Shown one piece after another: positions 37,902-47,352 of a stretch of 64,000 nt of DNA. Source of the DNA: Mycobacterium sp. 852002-10029_SCH5224772 (GTDB lineage Bacteria; Actinomycetota; Actinomycetes; Mycobacteriales; Mycobacteriaceae); assembly GCF_001667315.1 (NCBI RefSeq), contig NZ_LZHT01000003.1, positions 1 through 64,000 on the forward strand, in the 5' to 3' direction. A program made the position numbers and the translations under genes. Position 1 is the first letter of the stretch, and each line of letters begins with the position of its first letter. The notes beneath the pieces are model-generated. The model made no database searches and was not told the origin of the DNA. It saw only the letters and a list, made by a program, of their open reading frames with translations.

Positions 37902-38192
37902 ATGTTCTTTGCCACACCACGATCGGGCCGTTACGTCGCCATAACATCGGTTTGGTTGCAGCAAGGTTTCCAACGCTATCTGGACACGTCGCCCATGCCA
38001 TACCTGCATGAGGTCCGGCTCCGGCGAGCGCACCAGACGCTGCTGGAGTCCAACCCGTCAACGGTCACGGTGGCGTCAGTCGCCCATCGGTGAGGCTTCA
38101 ACAACCTTGGCCGCTTCGCCAGCGCGCATGCCAAGCGCTACGGCGAGGCACCCTCGGTGACCCTGCGCACGGCGCTCGGCCCTACACGATAG
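37902..38192 (+). pseudogene. AraC-family regulator remnant with internal stop
   Basis: The frame from about 37957 reads LQQGFQRYLDTSPMPYLHEV, then VRLRRAHQTLLESNPSTVTV, then VASVAHR and a TGA at 38091, and continues in the same frame as GFNNLGRFASAHAKRYGEAP to a TAG at 38190. The intact AraC protein at 28666-29676 has Trp exactly where the TGA stands, so a TGG-to-TGA change disabled the gene. The N-terminal half is missing. Similarity to the intact copy is high, so this is a fairly recent paralog. Confidence 0.75.
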
Positions 38193-38313
38193 TGACACAG
38201 CACTCTGCGTGCTGCGTCCAAATAGCTGCGCTCATCGGCTAGGTGGTTCGCGGCGATTCCCTTACCGTCGGGTTGGTGTCCAATGAGTCATTGCCGATAC
38301 CAGTAGCCAAACC

Positions 38314-39729
38314 ATGAGCCGTGCGGAAGCTGGCCCCACCCAGCACATTCCGGACCACCTGATCACCGCGCTGAACAGCCGGCTGGCCGGCGACGCGGTG
38401 CATCCACGCCATCACGACTACCAACGAGAGCGCCGAATCTGGAACTACATGATCGACCGCTATCCGGCGCTGGTGGTGCGATGCGCTACCGACGTCGATG
38501 TCGCCACAGCGATCGCATTCACCCGCGAGCGGGCCATCCCGCTCGCGGTGAGGGGCGGCGGCCATAGTGTCGCCGGATACTCCATGGTCGATAACGGCGT
38601 CGTCATCGGCCTCGGCCGAATGCGCCAGATCACCGTCGATCCCGACGCCGGGCGGGTGCGAGTCGGCGGCGGTTGCTTGCTCGGTGACATAGACCGTGCC
38701 ACACAAGCTTTCGGCCTCGCTACGCCGGCCGGCGTCATGTCGCAGACCGGGGTCGCTGGCCTTGCGCTTGGGGGTGGCATGGGCTGGCTGAGCCGCAAGC
38801 ACGGCCTCACGTGCGATCACTTGATCTCAGCCAGGGTGGTGCTGGCTGACGGCAGTGTCGTGACCGCCAGCGCCAGTCAGAATCCCGACCTGTATTGGGG
38901 GCTGCGGGGAGCCGGAGCCAACTTCGGTGTGGTGACGCAGTTCGAATTCGCAACGCAGAGAGTGGGTACGACGCTGCCGTTCGGCATCGCGCTGTACCGC
39001 ATCGAAGACGCTGCGGCAGCGATCCGCCATCACGGACAGACGATGCTGCGCGCTAGCGATGACCTCAAAGTGATGGTCTACCTACGCCGCGCGGGGACGA
39101 CACCCGGCGTGCCGGACGAGCTGTTGAATGCGCCGGTGTGCATGTTCGTGAGCGTATGGACGGGAGATCCGGCGGACGCCGAAGGTGTGTACGAGCAATT
39201 GTGGGCGGGGGCGCCGAGAGTGTTCGAGAAGATGCAAATCCTGCCGTATGTTGCGCTGCAGTCATTGAACGACGGCGACATCGGGCCCGGTGCATGCAAT
39301 TACACAAAAGGTGGCTACGCCCGCGAGATGACTGACGGCTGCATCGAAGCGCTCGTTGAGGCTGCGAACCGAATGCCCAACGAATTCTCAGCGATCGAGT
39401 TCGGCTATCAACACGGCGCCCAGGACCGACTTGGCGAAGACGACACCGCCTTCACCGACCGTCACGCCGATTACCTCATCAACGTGCTGGGACGATGGCG
39501 ACCGGAAGACGACCCGGGGCCGCATATCGATTGGGTGCGCGATACTTTCGCCAGTGCAGCACCATGGCAGACCGGGGGGCTGTATTCGAATTTCATGGCC
39601 GTCGACGATGGACACCGTGTACGAGAAGCCTATCGAAACGGCAAGTACGAGCGGCTGGCGGCAATCAAGGCTACGTACGACCCTGACAACGTCTTCAGCA
39701 ACAACCCGAACGTCCTGCCGGCGAAATGA
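38314..39729 (+). CDS. FAD-linked oxidase (berberine-bridge-enzyme/PCMH type)
   Basis: The 471-residue protein has the PCMH FAD-binding domain with VRGGGHSVAGYSMVDNGVVI, whose His is the usual covalent FAD attachment residue, then VRVGGGCLLGDID with a Cys near the position of the second flavin link, NPDLYWGLRGAGANFGVVTQ, and the berberine-bridge C-terminal KATYDPDNVFSNNPNV. It oxidises alcohols, sugars or alkaloid-like substrates with O2 as acceptor in characterised relatives. No signal peptide. It is the last intact gene of the island. Confidence 0.9.
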   Translation: MSRAEAGPTQHIPDHLITALNSRLAGDAVHPRHHDYQRERRIWNYMIDRYPALVVRCATDVDVATAIAFTRERAIPLAVRGGGHSVAGYSMVDNGVVIGLGRMRQITVDPDAGRVRVGGGCLLGDIDRATQAFGLATPAGVMSQTGVAGLALGGGMGWLSRKHGLTCDHLISARVVLADGSVVTASASQNPDLYWGLRGAGANFGVVTQFEFATQRVGTTLPFGIALYRIEDAAAAIRHHGQTMLRASDDLKVMVYLRRAGTTPGVPDELLNAPVCMFVSVWTGDPADAEGVYEQLWAGAPRVFEKMQILPYVALQSLNDGDIGPGACNYTKGGYAREMTDGCIEALVEAANRMPNEFSAIEFGYQHGAQDRLGEDDTAFTDRHADYLINVLGRWRPEDDPGPHIDWVRDTFASAAPWQTGGLYSNFMAVDDGHRVREAYRNGKYERLAAIKATYDPDNVFSNNPNVLPAK

Positions 39730-40029
39730 CACAAATCTCGCGCATCACTTCGATGCATCGCAGAATAGCGAATTGTTTGCGCGGGTTGGGCGGGGCTGTG
39801 ATCACGCGGCGTGCTAGCAGTGATGGAGCCCTTGCGACCCGAAACGGCTGAAGTCGCCGGTCAATTGGCCGCACTCAACGGGCTGTACTTCGGTGTGACC
39901 GGCCGAGCTGGCACCTGGACCGCGCATGACATTGCCGGCTGGCAGCGCGGCGCGGGCTTGCATCCTCAAGCGGAATCCCTCACGTCGAGCGATGGCGACA
40001 CGGGCTGCACGCCGCCCTGGCGATCGCCG
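39730..40029. other. Island right boundary, no convincing gene
   Basis: These 300 bp separate the FAD-linked oxidase from the convergent lpqB. A plus-strand frame beginning near 39823 (MEPLRPETAEVAGQLAALNG) is open but runs on antisense into lpqB, so only its first 60 codons could be a remnant; I do not recognise them. In M. tuberculosis Rv3243c lies here between lpqB and comF. No tRNA or direct repeat that could be an attachment site was seen. Confidence 0.5.
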
Positions 40030-41787
40030 CTAGCCCGGCAGCACCGGCGCCGCGCCGGGAATCGTCAGCCCGGGCACGTTCGACCAACCCCGCTGACCGT
40101 CGGCGGACGGCGAATACTGCAGCACCCCTTCGGGACCCGCGACATACGCCGTGGACGGGTTGGCCACCACGGTCGTCACCGGCATCTGCAGGCCGCGGGC
40201 CGGCGCGTCGGAGTTCACCCCGTCGATGTTCACGTACGAGACCGGATGGTTGGCGTCGGTGCGGGTCACCACGATGTCGTCGCCGGTGCGCCAGGACAGC
40301 GACACCACCGAGTTGCCCAACCCGAAACCCAGTCGGCGTGGATAGGTCAGGGCGTACTGCCCGGCCTGGGTCTGCTCGACGCTGGCGAGGATCACCTGGC
40401 CGCCGATCACCATCGCGGCCCGCGTGCTGTCGCGGGACAGCTGCAGGTCGGTGATCGGCCCCGGGAACCGGGTGGCCACCGCGACCGAATCCACCGGAAT
40501 ACGCGCGGGTTGCCCCGACGCCGGCTCCTGAATCGCCCGCAGCACGTTGTTGCCGTCGACCACCACCCAGACCACGTCGTCCAGCGACCAGGTGGGCCGC
40601 GACAGGCTGTGCCCGTCGGCGGACTGCACCGCTTCAGCACCCAGATCACCGATCCACAACGAGGCCGCCATGTCCGGGGCGCCCCGGTGCAGCGTCACCA
40701 CCGACGCCACCTCCCGGCCGCTGCGCGACAGCGCGGCGCCGGTTTGGTCGCCCATACGGCCGAACGCCCCCTGCACCATCGCCGTGTGCTGACCGTCCAG
40801 GGACACCAGCGAGCCGTTCACCAACGCGTGCAGCCCGACGCCCGCGCCGTCGGCCACGCCGGGGTCGGTGGCGGCGACATCGGAGGTGGTCCACCCGTCG
40901 CGGAACCGGTCGTCCAGCGGCGCACCGTCGGCGTTGATCACGTACGGGCCCCTGATATCGGCCCTGGCAAGAGTCCAGATGATCTGTGCTGCAACCAATT
41001 GCCTGCTGTGCGGGTCGGTGGTGGACAGCTTCTCCAGATCGACGCGTGCCCCGCCGTAACCGTGGCCGATCCCGCTCTTGCCGCCGTCGGCCCGGGTCAC
41101 CGGGCCGCGCAGCCGCAGTGGCGGTGCGAGCAGATTGCGCACCGTATGGGCCATCTCGGGCCGCGGTCCGGCGATCTGCTTGGAGACCAGTTCGGTGGCC
41201 AGCTGGTCACGGTCGGGCACCGCGACATAGCGCGGATCGGGAACCACCGTCTTGCCGGTCGGATCGGCGAAGTAGAGCGTGTTGCGTTTATAGGTCGCCT
41301 GAAACTGCTGCCAGTCCAGGAAGACCCCGTTGGGCAAGCGGTCGATGCGCCAGCCGCCGGAGGTCTTGACCAATTCGATCGGCCCAGGGTCGGGCAGCAC
41401 GCCCTCGGCGGTTTCGAACACCCCCATGTCGGACAGCGAGCCCAGTATGTCCGCCCGCATGGTAGCCGAAACACGTTCGGCCGCACGGGTTTCGACGAAC
41501 ACTACGTGGTCGATCAGTAGTGCGCTACCGGCGTCGTCCCACGCGTTGGATGCCGACTGGGTGAGAAACTGGCGCGCGGCCAGGTGCCGATTCGCCGGAT
41601 CGGCTGTGGCCTTGAGGAATTCGCGCAGCAGCACATCGGGGTCCATGCCCGGGGTCGGTTTGGGCAGGTTCGACGGCGCCGGCCGCTCGACGGTGCCGAT
41701 GGCCTGCGGCGCCGACGAGCTGGGCACCCCGGCGCAGCCGGCGAGCAGCACCGCCAGCATCAGCAGGCCCAACAGTCGCCGCATCAC
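40030..41787 (-). CDS. lpqB: Lipoprotein LpqB, accessory to MtrAB
   Basis: The 585-residue protein has a lipoprotein signal peptide with lipobox LAGC (cleavage before Cys18), a GerMN-like N-terminal domain and a C-terminal beta-propeller-like region ([35 protein letters not shown]). In mycobacteria LpqB interacts with the extracellular domain of MtrB and influences MtrA phosphorylation and cell wall homeostasis. The GTG at 41787 overlaps the mtrB stop; an ATG one codon later is equally possible. Corresponds to Rv3244c. Confidence 0.96.
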   Translation of the reverse strand: MMRRLLGLLMLAVLLAGCAGVPSSSAPQAIGTVERPAPSNLPKPTPGMDPDVLLREFLKATADPANRHLAARQFLTQSASNAWDDAGSALLIDHVVFVETRAAERVSATMRADILGSLSDMGVFETAEGVLPDPGPIELVKTSGGWRIDRLPNGVFLDWQQFQATYKRNTLYFADPTGKTVVPDPRYVAVPDRDQLATELVSKQIAGPRPEMAHTVRNLLAPPLRLRGPVTRADGGKSGIGHGYGGARVDLEKLSTTDPHSRQLVAAQIIWTLARADIRGPYVINADGAPLDDRFRDGWTTSDVAATDPGVADGAGVGLHALVNGSLVSLDGQHTAMVQGAFGRMGDQTGAALSRSGREVASVVTLHRGAPDMAASLWIGDLGAEAVQSADGHSLSRPTWSLDDVVWVVVDGNNVLRAIQEPASGQPARIPVDSVAVATRFPGPITDLQLSRDSTRAAMVIGGQVILASVEQTQAGQYALTYPRRLGFGLGNSVVSLSWRTGDDIVVTRTDANHPVSYVNIDGVNSDAPARGLQMPVTTVVANPSTAYVAGPEGVLQYSPSADGQRGWSNVPGLTIPGAAPVLPG

Positions 41788-43487
41788 AGGGTCCTCTCGG
41801 CGTGCTCACGCTGGCGCGGCGGGCGTTCCTTGCGCTCGGGCCCCCCGGCCTGCGGGTCGGGTTGCCCACCTGGCTGGGAAGGCTGCGGGTTCGGTTTCAT
41901 AGGCAGCGGACTGGTGGTGACCTTGTGACCGCGAACCAGCGGGAGTGTCAGCCGGAAGCACGAGCCGTCGCCCGGTTCGCCCCACGCCTCGAGCCTGCCC
42001 TGATGCAGCCGGGCGTCCTCGATGCTGATCGCCAGGCCCAGCCCGGTGCCCCCGGATCGGCGAACCCGCGAGGGGTCCGCACGCCAGAACCGGCTGAACA
42101 CCAGCTTCTCCTCACCGGGCCGCAGCCCGACCCCGTAGTCGCGGACGGTGACGGCGACCGTGTCCTCGTCGGCGGCCATCCGGATCTTGACCGGTTTGTG
42201 CTCGGCGTGGTCGATGGCGTTGGCGATCAGGTTGCGCAGGATGCGTTCCACCCGGCGGGTGTCGACCTCGGCGATGACCGCTTCTGTCGGCAGGTCGACC
42301 TGGAGTTCGATGCCGGCGTCTTCGGCCAGATGCCCCACGTTGCTCAGCGCGTTCTGCACGGTGGTGTGCAGATCGACCGCCTCGACGGATAGCTCGGCGA
42401 CACCCGCGTCGTGCCGCGAAATCTCCAGCAGGTCGTTGAGCAGCGACTCGAAGCGGTCCAGCTCGTTGACCATCAACTCGGTGGAGCGAGCCAGCGTCGG
42501 ATCGAGGTCCGCGCTGTGGTCGTAGATCAGATCCGCGGCCATTCGCACCGTGGTCAGCGGGGTGCGCAGCTCGTGGCTCACGTCAGAAGTGAAGCGGCGC
42601 TGCAGGTTACCGAACTCCTCCAGCTGGGTGATCTGACGCGACAGGCTTTCGGCCATGTCGTTGAAGGACATCGCCAGGCGCGCCATGTCGTCCTCGCCGC
42701 GCACCGGCATGCGTTCCGACAGGTGCCCCTCGGCGAACCGTTCGGCGATGCGCGACGCCGATCGCACCGGCACCACGACCTGACGCGATACCAGCAGCGC
42801 GATCCCGGCGAGCAGCACCAGCAGCACGGCGCCGCCGGTGATCATGGTGCCGCGCACCAGCTGGATGGTGGCCTGCTCGTTCTTCAGCGGAAAGATGAGG
42901 TACAGCTCCAGGTTGGCCACCTGCGACGACGCCGGGGTGCCGACGATCAGCGCCGGGCCCGAGAACCCATCGGTGTGCACGGTCGCGTATTGGTAGGACG
43001 CCTGGCCGGCCTTGACGAAGCCGCGCAAGGAATTTGGCACCTGATCGACGGGGCCGGCCGTGGTCGCCGCGCGGGGCCCGTCGCCCGGCACCATCAGGAC
43101 CGCGTCGAAGGCACCGGCCGTCCCGGCGCCGGAGGCCGAATCGGTCTTGGAGGTCAGCGTGTTGCGGGCCAGTTGGAGGCTGCTGTCGAGCGAGCGCGCC
43201 TCTTCGCCATTGACGATCCCACCGACGGTGGTGCGCGCGCGTTCGATCTGCTCGATGGCGCCCTTGACCTTGACGTCGAGCACGCGATTGGTGACCTGAC
43301 TGGTCAGCACGAAGCCGAGCGCCAGGATGACCGCCAGTGACAGCCCCAGCGTCAGCGCGACGACCCGCAACTGCAACGAGCGGCGCCAGGCGATGGCCAC
43401 GGCCCGACTCACTGCCCCCATGCCGCGAGTCATGGGGCCGGAGCGCCCCCAGCGGCTCCGAGTGCGTCGCCGGGAGCCCCAGATCAC
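41784..43487 (-). CDS. mtrB: Sensor histidine kinase MtrB
   Basis: MtrB is the essential-pathway membrane kinase that phosphorylates MtrA and controls cell division and envelope genes. The 567-residue protein has two membrane spans (about residues 42-62 and 215-235) flanking an extracellular domain, a HAMP domain ([20 protein letters not shown]), the phospho-acceptor region [20 protein letters not shown] (His about 305) and ATP-binding boxes [10 protein letters not shown] and [11 protein letters not shown]. The proline-rich tail matches M. tuberculosis. The GTG at 43487 follows GGGAGGAG. A MIRU-like repeat separates it from mtrA. Confidence 0.98.
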   Translation of the reverse strand: MIWGSRRRTRSRWGRSGPMTRGMGAVSRAVAIAWRRSLQLRVVALTLGLSLAVILALGFVLTSQVTNRVLDVKVKGAIEQIERARTTVGGIVNGEEARSLDSSLQLARNTLTSKTDSASGAGTAGAFDAVLMVPGDGPRAATTAGPVDQVPNSLRGFVKAGQASYQYATVHTDGFSGPALIVGTPASSQVANLELYLIFPLKNEQATIQLVRGTMITGGAVLLVLLAGIALLVSRQVVVPVRSASRIAERFAEGHLSERMPVRGEDDMARLAMSFNDMAESLSRQITQLEEFGNLQRRFTSDVSHELRTPLTTVRMAADLIYDHSADLDPTLARSTELMVNELDRFESLLNDLLEISRHDAGVAELSVEAVDLHTTVQNALSNVGHLAEDAGIELQVDLPTEAVIAEVDTRRVERILRNLIANAIDHAEHKPVKIRMAADEDTVAVTVRDYGVGLRPGEEKLVFSRFWRADPSRVRRSGGTGLGLAISIEDARLHQGRLEAWGEPGDGSCFRLTLPLVRGHKVTTSPLPMKPNPQPSQPGGQPDPQAGGPERKERPPRQREHAERTL

Positions 43488-43495
43488 CGCCGGAG

Positions 43496-43587
43496 CTCCT
43501 CCCTAACGCGACGCTCTACAACGTCGCCGCCGGTGCCGAAGCGCCGCTCCTCAGCATCGCTGCGCTCTGCATCGTCGCCGCCGGTCA
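43496..43587 (-). repeat. MIRU-type intercistronic repeat, two copies, mtrA-mtrB
   Basis: Read on the minus strand, the repeat begins with the mtrA stop TGA (43587-43585) and runs through CGGCGACGATGCAGAGCGCA to GGAGCGGCGC (43541). A second, more diverged copy follows (about 43535-43496, with CGGCGACGTTGTAGAGCG) and ends with the GGAGG that serves mtrB. The sequence matches the mycobacterial interspersed repetitive unit (MIRU) core, first described in the senX3-regX3 operon. Like those, it bridges the two genes of a two-component system. Confidence 0.85.
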
Positions 43588-44271
43588 CGGAGGTCCGGCC
43601 TTGTAACCCACTCCTCGAACGGTCAACACCACGGTCGGGTTCTCAGGGTCTTTCTCGACCTTGGCCCGCAGACGCTGGACGTGCACATTCACCAGGCGGG
43701 TATCCGCCGGGTGACGATAGCCCCACACCTGTTCGAGCAGCACATCACGAGTAAACACCTGCCGCGGTTTGCGCGCCAACGCGACCAGCAGGTCGAACTC
43801 CAGCGGGGTCAGGGAGATCTGCTCGCCGTTGCGGGTGACCTTGTGCGCCGGCACGTCGATCTCCACGTCGGCGATGGACAGCATCTCGGCGGGCTCGTCG
43901 TCGTTGCGCCGCAGCCGCGCCCGCACCCGGGCCACCAGTTCCTTCGGCTTGAACGGCTTCATGATGTAGTCGTCGGCACCCGACTCGAGGCCCAGGACCA
44001 CGTCGACGGTGTCGGTCTTGGCGGTCAGCATCACGATCGGCACGCCCGAATCGGCGCGCAACACCCGGCACACGTCGATGCCGTTCATGCCGGGCAACAT
44101 CAGGTCCAACAACACCAAATCGGGGCGCAGTTCGCGCACCGCAGTCAGGGCCTGGGTGCCGTCACCGATGACCGCAGTGTCGAAACCCTCCCCACGAAGC
44201 ACGATGGTGAGCATCTCGGCTAGCGAAGCGTCGTCATCGACGACCAAAATCCTTTGCCTCATGGAGTCCAT
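43585..44271 (-). CDS. mtrA: Response regulator MtrA
   Basis: The 228-residue protein is essentially identical to M. tuberculosis MtrA (Rv3246c). The receiver domain has acidic pocket DDD (residues 12-14), phospho-acceptor Asp56 in LVLLDLMLPGM and Lys in MKPFKP; the OmpR-type winged helix includes RDVLLEQVWGYRHPADTR. MtrA regulates oriC-linked replication, dnaA, ripA and other cell-wall genes. The ATG at 44271 (MDSMRQRILV) is fixed by orthology; a 48-codon upstream extension is rejected. Confidence 0.98.
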   Translation of the reverse strand: MDSMRQRILVVDDDASLAEMLTIVLRGEGFDTAVIGDGTQALTAVRELRPDLVLLDLMLPGMNGIDVCRVLRADSGVPIVMLTAKTDTVDVVLGLESGADDYIMKPFKPKELVARVRARLRRNDDEPAEMLSIADVEIDVPAHKVTRNGEQISLTPLEFDLLVALARKPRQVFTRDVLLEQVWGYRHPADTRLVNVHVQRLRAKVEKDPENPTVVLTVRGVGYKAGPP

Positions 44272-44351
44272 GGTGTCACCAGATCGGGACAAAATTGGGG
44301 CGCCACACGGGCGTTTCTTCTTCGATAGGGCCAAATCGTGACAAATTTGTG

Positions 44352-44984
44352 CTATCCGGCCATCAAACCGGCGGCCAAACGACCCGGATCGACGTCTTTG
44401 TCGACGACGTGCCACGGGCCGCCCCAGCCCGCGGCGGCCAGCCCGGCGTAGACCGCACCGGTGCGTAGCTGAAGGTCGTCGTCGCGTTCGTAGCTGTCGC
44501 GCGGCCGGCTCGGATCGGACTCGGCCCGGCTGCGCGCGCGCTGCCCGGCCAGCTCGGCCGGCACCGCCAGCAGCACCTGCCAGTCGGGCGCGGGCAGCCC
44601 CAGCCGCCGGTACTCGAGGCCGTGCACCCAGGCCACCGCCGGCCCGGCCGCGTCCTGGTGCAGGCGGGCGGCGGTGTAGGCCGCGTTGGAGGCGACGTAG
44701 CGATCCATGATCACCACGTCGTTCTCGCGGCGCAGCCCCTCGAGGTACTCGACCGCCGCGGCGCGGTCGAGCGCGAAGAGGGTGGCCATCGCGTAGACCG
44801 ACGACGCCAGGTCTCCGTGCTCGCCGTGTAGCGCCTCGGCCGCGATGTCGGCCGTCACCGACCGCCCGTACCGCGGGAAGGCCAGCATGGCCACCGATCG
44901 TCCGGCCGCCTCAAACGCCGCGCGCAGCCCTTCGGACAACGTGCGCTTGCCGGCGCCGTCGACGCCTTCGATCGCGATCAGCAC
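44352..44984 (-). CDS. tmk: Thymidylate kinase
   Basis: Tmk phosphorylates dTMP to dTDP for DNA synthesis. The 210-residue protein has the P loop EGVDGAGKRT (residues 6-15), the DRY motif in VIMDRYVASNAAY, and a lid region RARSRAESDPSRPRD. The start is GTG. It corresponds to Rv3247c and is cotranscribed in direction with sahH upstream, but the two are separated by a pair of hairpins. Confidence 0.95.
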   Translation of the reverse strand: MLIAIEGVDGAGKRTLSEGLRAAFEAAGRSVAMLAFPRYGRSVTADIAAEALHGEHGDLASSVYAMATLFALDRAAAVEYLEGLRRENDVVIMDRYVASNAAYTAARLHQDAAGPAVAWVHGLEYRRLGLPAPDWQVLLAVPAELAGQRARSRAESDPSRPRDSYERDDDLQLRTGAVYAGLAAAGWGGPWHVVDKDVDPGRLAAGLMAG

Positions 44985-45004
44985 GGCGCGAGCCTAGCGC
45001 CCGC

Positions 45005-45062
45005 CGACTGTGCGGCCGTCCGCACAGTCGCCACCGAATCTGCGGCTGTCCGCACATTCGGT
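45005..45062. terminator. Double hairpin between sahH and tmk
   Basis: The first stem pairs CGACTGTGCGG (45005-45015) perfectly with CCGCACAGTCG (45020-45030) around a 4-nt loop. The second pairs ACCGAATCTGCGG (45033-45045) with CCGCACATTCGGT (45050-45062) with one mismatch. They start just after the sahH stop, so they can end its transcript. The TGCGG/CCGCA core relates them to the hairpins after secA1 and after the Nudix gene. There is no U-tract. Confidence 0.65.
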
Positions 45063-45075
45063 GACAAGCGGCGGC

Positions 45076-46548
45076 TCAGTAGCGGTAGTGGTCGGCCTTG
45101 TAGGGGCCGTCGACGTCGACGCCGATGTATTCGGCCTGCTCCTTGGTGAGCTTGGTCAGCTCGCCGCCGAGGGCTTCCACGTGGATGCGGGCCACCTTCT
45201 CGTCGAGGTGCTTGGGCAGCCGGTAGACCTCGTTGTCGTACTCGTCGTTCTTGGTCCACAGCTCGATCTGCGCGATGACCTGGTTGGAGAAGCTGTTGCT
45301 CATCACGAACGACGGGTGCCCGGTGGCGTTGCCGAGGTTCAGCAGCCGGCCCTCGGACAGCACGATGATCGACTTGCCCGTGTCCGGGAAGGTCCACAAA
45401 TCGACCTGCGGGCGGATGTTGGTCTTGGTGGCGCCGGACTTCTCCAGCCGGGCGATCTGGATCTCGTTGTCGAAGTGGCCGATGTTGCCCAGGATGGCCT
45501 TGTCCTTCATCGCCTTCATGTGCTCGAGGGTGATGATGTCCTTGTTGCCGGTGGTCGTGATGATGATGTCGGCCTCGCCGATCATGTCCTCCACCCGCTT
45601 GACGTCGAAGCCCTCCATCAGGGCCTGCAGGGCGTTGATCGGGTCGATCTCGGTGACGGTCACCCGCGCGCCCTGGCCGGCCACGGACTCGGCGGAACCC
45701 TTGCCCACGTCGCCGTAGCCGCAGATCAGGACCTTCTTGCCGCCGATCAGCACGTCGGTGCCGCGGTTGATGCCGTCGATCAGCGAGTGCCGGCAGCCGT
45801 ACTTGTTGTCGAACTTGGACTTGGTGACCGAGTCGTTGACGTTGATCGCCGGGAAGGCCAGGTCGCCGGCCGCGGCGAACTGGTAGAGCCGCAGCACACC
45901 GGTGGTGGTCTCCTCGGAGACGCCCTTGATCGACGCGGCGATCTTGGTCCACTTGTCCTTGTCGGTCTCGAAGCGCTTGCGCAGCAGGTTCAAAAACACC
46001 CGGTGCTCGGCCGAGTCGTCTTCCTCGTCGGGCGGCACCACGCCGGCCTTCTCGTACTGCGCGCCGCGCAGCACCAGCATGGTGGCGTCACCGCCGTCGT
46101 CCAGGATCATGTTCGCGGGCTCGCCCGGCCAGGTCAGAATCTGCTCGGCCGCCCACCAGTACTCCTCGAGCGTCTCGCCCTTCCAGGCATACACCGGAAC
46201 GCCCTTGGGCTCCTCCGGGGTGCCGTGCGGGCCGACGACCACCGCGGCCGCGGCGTGGTCCTGGGTGGAGAAGATGTTGCAGGACGCCCAGCGGACCTCG
46301 GCGCCCAGCGCGACAAGGGTCTCGATCAGCACCGCGGTCTGCACGGTCATGTGCAGCGAGCCCGAGATGCGCGCGCCCTTGAGCGGCTGCACGTCGTGGT
46401 ACTCGCGGCGCAGCGACATCAGACCCGGCATCTCCTGCTCCGAGAGTTCGATGTCCCGGCGACCGTAATCCGCCAACGACAAATCGGCGACCTTGAAATC
46501 GATGCCGTTTCGAACGTCGGGGGTGAGTGCGTTTTCGGTCGTCGTCAT
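45076..46548 (-). CDS. sahH: S-adenosyl-L-homocysteine hydrolase
   Basis: The enzyme reversibly cleaves S-adenosylhomocysteine to adenosine and homocysteine, keeping SAM-dependent methylation running. The 490-residue protein has [17 protein letters not shown], the catalytic region [20 protein letters not shown], the NAD-binding loop [15 protein letters not shown] and the C-terminal [11 protein letters not shown] that reaches into the neighbouring subunit. It corresponds to Rv3248c. A GAAGGAAGAG Shine-Dalgarno region precedes the ATG, and a 16-bp palindrome lies 38 bp upstream. Confidence 0.98.
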   Translation of the reverse strand: MTTTENALTPDVRNGIDFKVADLSLADYGRRDIELSEQEMPGLMSLRREYHDVQPLKGARISGSLHMTVQTAVLIETLVALGAEVRWASCNIFSTQDHAAAAVVVGPHGTPEEPKGVPVYAWKGETLEEYWWAAEQILTWPGEPANMILDDGGDATMLVLRGAQYEKAGVVPPDEEDDSAEHRVFLNLLRKRFETDKDKWTKIAASIKGVSEETTTGVLRLYQFAAAGDLAFPAINVNDSVTKSKFDNKYGCRHSLIDGINRGTDVLIGGKKVLICGYGDVGKGSAESVAGQGARVTVTEIDPINALQALMEGFDVKRVEDMIGEADIIITTTGNKDIITLEHMKAMKDKAILGNIGHFDNEIQIARLEKSGATKTNIRPQVDLWTFPDTGKSIIVLSEGRLLNLGNATGHPSFVMSNSFSNQVIAQIELWTKNDEYDNEVYRLPKHLDEKVARIHVEALGGELTKLTKEQAEYIGVDVDGPYKADHYRY

Positions 46549-46585
46549 AGCTTCTCTTCCTTCTTTTTTCTGCCGTCCGGGGGCT

Positions 46586-46601
46586 CGCTTGGATCCAAGC
46601 G
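46586..46601. promoter_or_regulatory. Perfect 16-bp palindrome in the sahH leader
   Basis: The sequence CGCTTGGATCCAAGCG is a perfect palindrome in the 123-bp gap between the TetR gene and sahH, 38 bp before the sahH start. It could be an operator, or a short hairpin (6-bp stem, GATC loop) at the end of the alkB operon transcript. It does not resemble known SAH riboswitches. Confidence 0.45.
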
Positions 46602-46671
46602 GTAATTAGCTTAGGTATGTTCTTGCGCCACTGTAGTCGTGCGCGCCCGCGCGGTACGGGCCAGGGAAGGA

Positions 46672-47352
46672 TCAGGGAACGTTGATGACGCCGTGTCGCT
46701 CGGCGAACGGCGTCATCAACCGCGCCAGATCAGCGGCGACGTCGTGGTCGGCCTCGGGCGGCATCGACACGTAGCTCAACGCCAGCCGCACGATGGCACG
46801 CGCCAGCACGCCGGCGTCCTCGTCGCTGGTGGCCACCCAGCTATCTGTCAGCGCGGTGGTCAGCCGTTCGGAGGCGCCGGTGATGATGGGGGCGCTGTCG
46901 GTGGTGATGATCTGCAGCAGGTCCGGTTTGGCGACGCCGGTCAGCAGCGAGATCACCAACGGGTCGGCCGACAGCTCGGTGAACAGGTCGCGGAACCCCT
47001 GCAGGAACGCCGCATAGATGTCGCCGACGTGGGCCTGCAGCGCGGCGTTGACGGCGTCGACCAGACGGTCGGCCAGGCGCAGGCCGTACCCCTGCGCCAG
47101 CCCCTGCCGGGAGCCGAACTCGTTGTAGATGGTCTGCCGGCTGATGCCCGCGGCGCGGGCGACGTCGGACAGGGTGATCGCCGACCAGTCCCGGGTTCCC
47201 AGCAGATCCCGCATCGCATCGAGCACCGAGTCGCGCAGCAGGGCGCGCGACGCCTCGGCGTACGGCAACCGCTTCACAGGCGCGACAATAGCGGCTTGCG
47301 AGCCGAAATCTGTTCTTTCGCTAATGGCCGCGGCGGTGCGGGCGGCGGTCAT
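46672..47352 (-). CDS. TetR-family regulator of the alkB operon
   Basis: The 226-residue protein has a TetR helix-turn-helix (LLGTRDWSAITLSDVARAAG then ISRQTIYNEFGSRQG) and a ligand-binding C-terminus. It corresponds to Rv3249c and lies last in the alkB-rubA-rubB unit, where its homolog is thought to repress alkane hydroxylation genes. The ATG at 47352 is used; an in-frame upstream extension beginning MQRVAMRRSGA is the translation of the MIRU-like repeat, not part of the conserved protein. Confidence 0.9.
   Translation of the reverse strand: MTAARTAAAISERTDFGSQAAIVAPVKRLPYAEASRALLRDSVLDAMRDLLGTRDWSAITLSDVARAAGISRQTIYNEFGSRQGLAQGYGLRLADRLVDAVNAALQAHVGDIYAAFLQGFRDLFTELSADPLVISLLTGVAKPDLLQIITTDSAPIITGASERLTTALTDSWVATSDEDAGVLARAIVRLALSYVSMPPEADHDVAADLARLMTPFAERHGVINVP

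Noticed and set aside
23128..40029. Prophage or integrative element
   Set aside because: No integrase, excisionase, capsid, relaxase, transposase, tRNA or flanking direct repeat was seen; island genes are metabolic.
39811..41520. A 569-codon plus-strand frame over lpqB
   Set aside because: All but the first 60 codons are antisense to lpqB, with arginine/histidine-rich non-protein-like sequence. Only its first part could be a remnant.
46549..46671. Possible SAH riboswitch upstream of sahH
   Set aside because: Only a short perfect palindrome is present; no pseudoknot-type conserved core of the known SAH riboswitches could be recognised.
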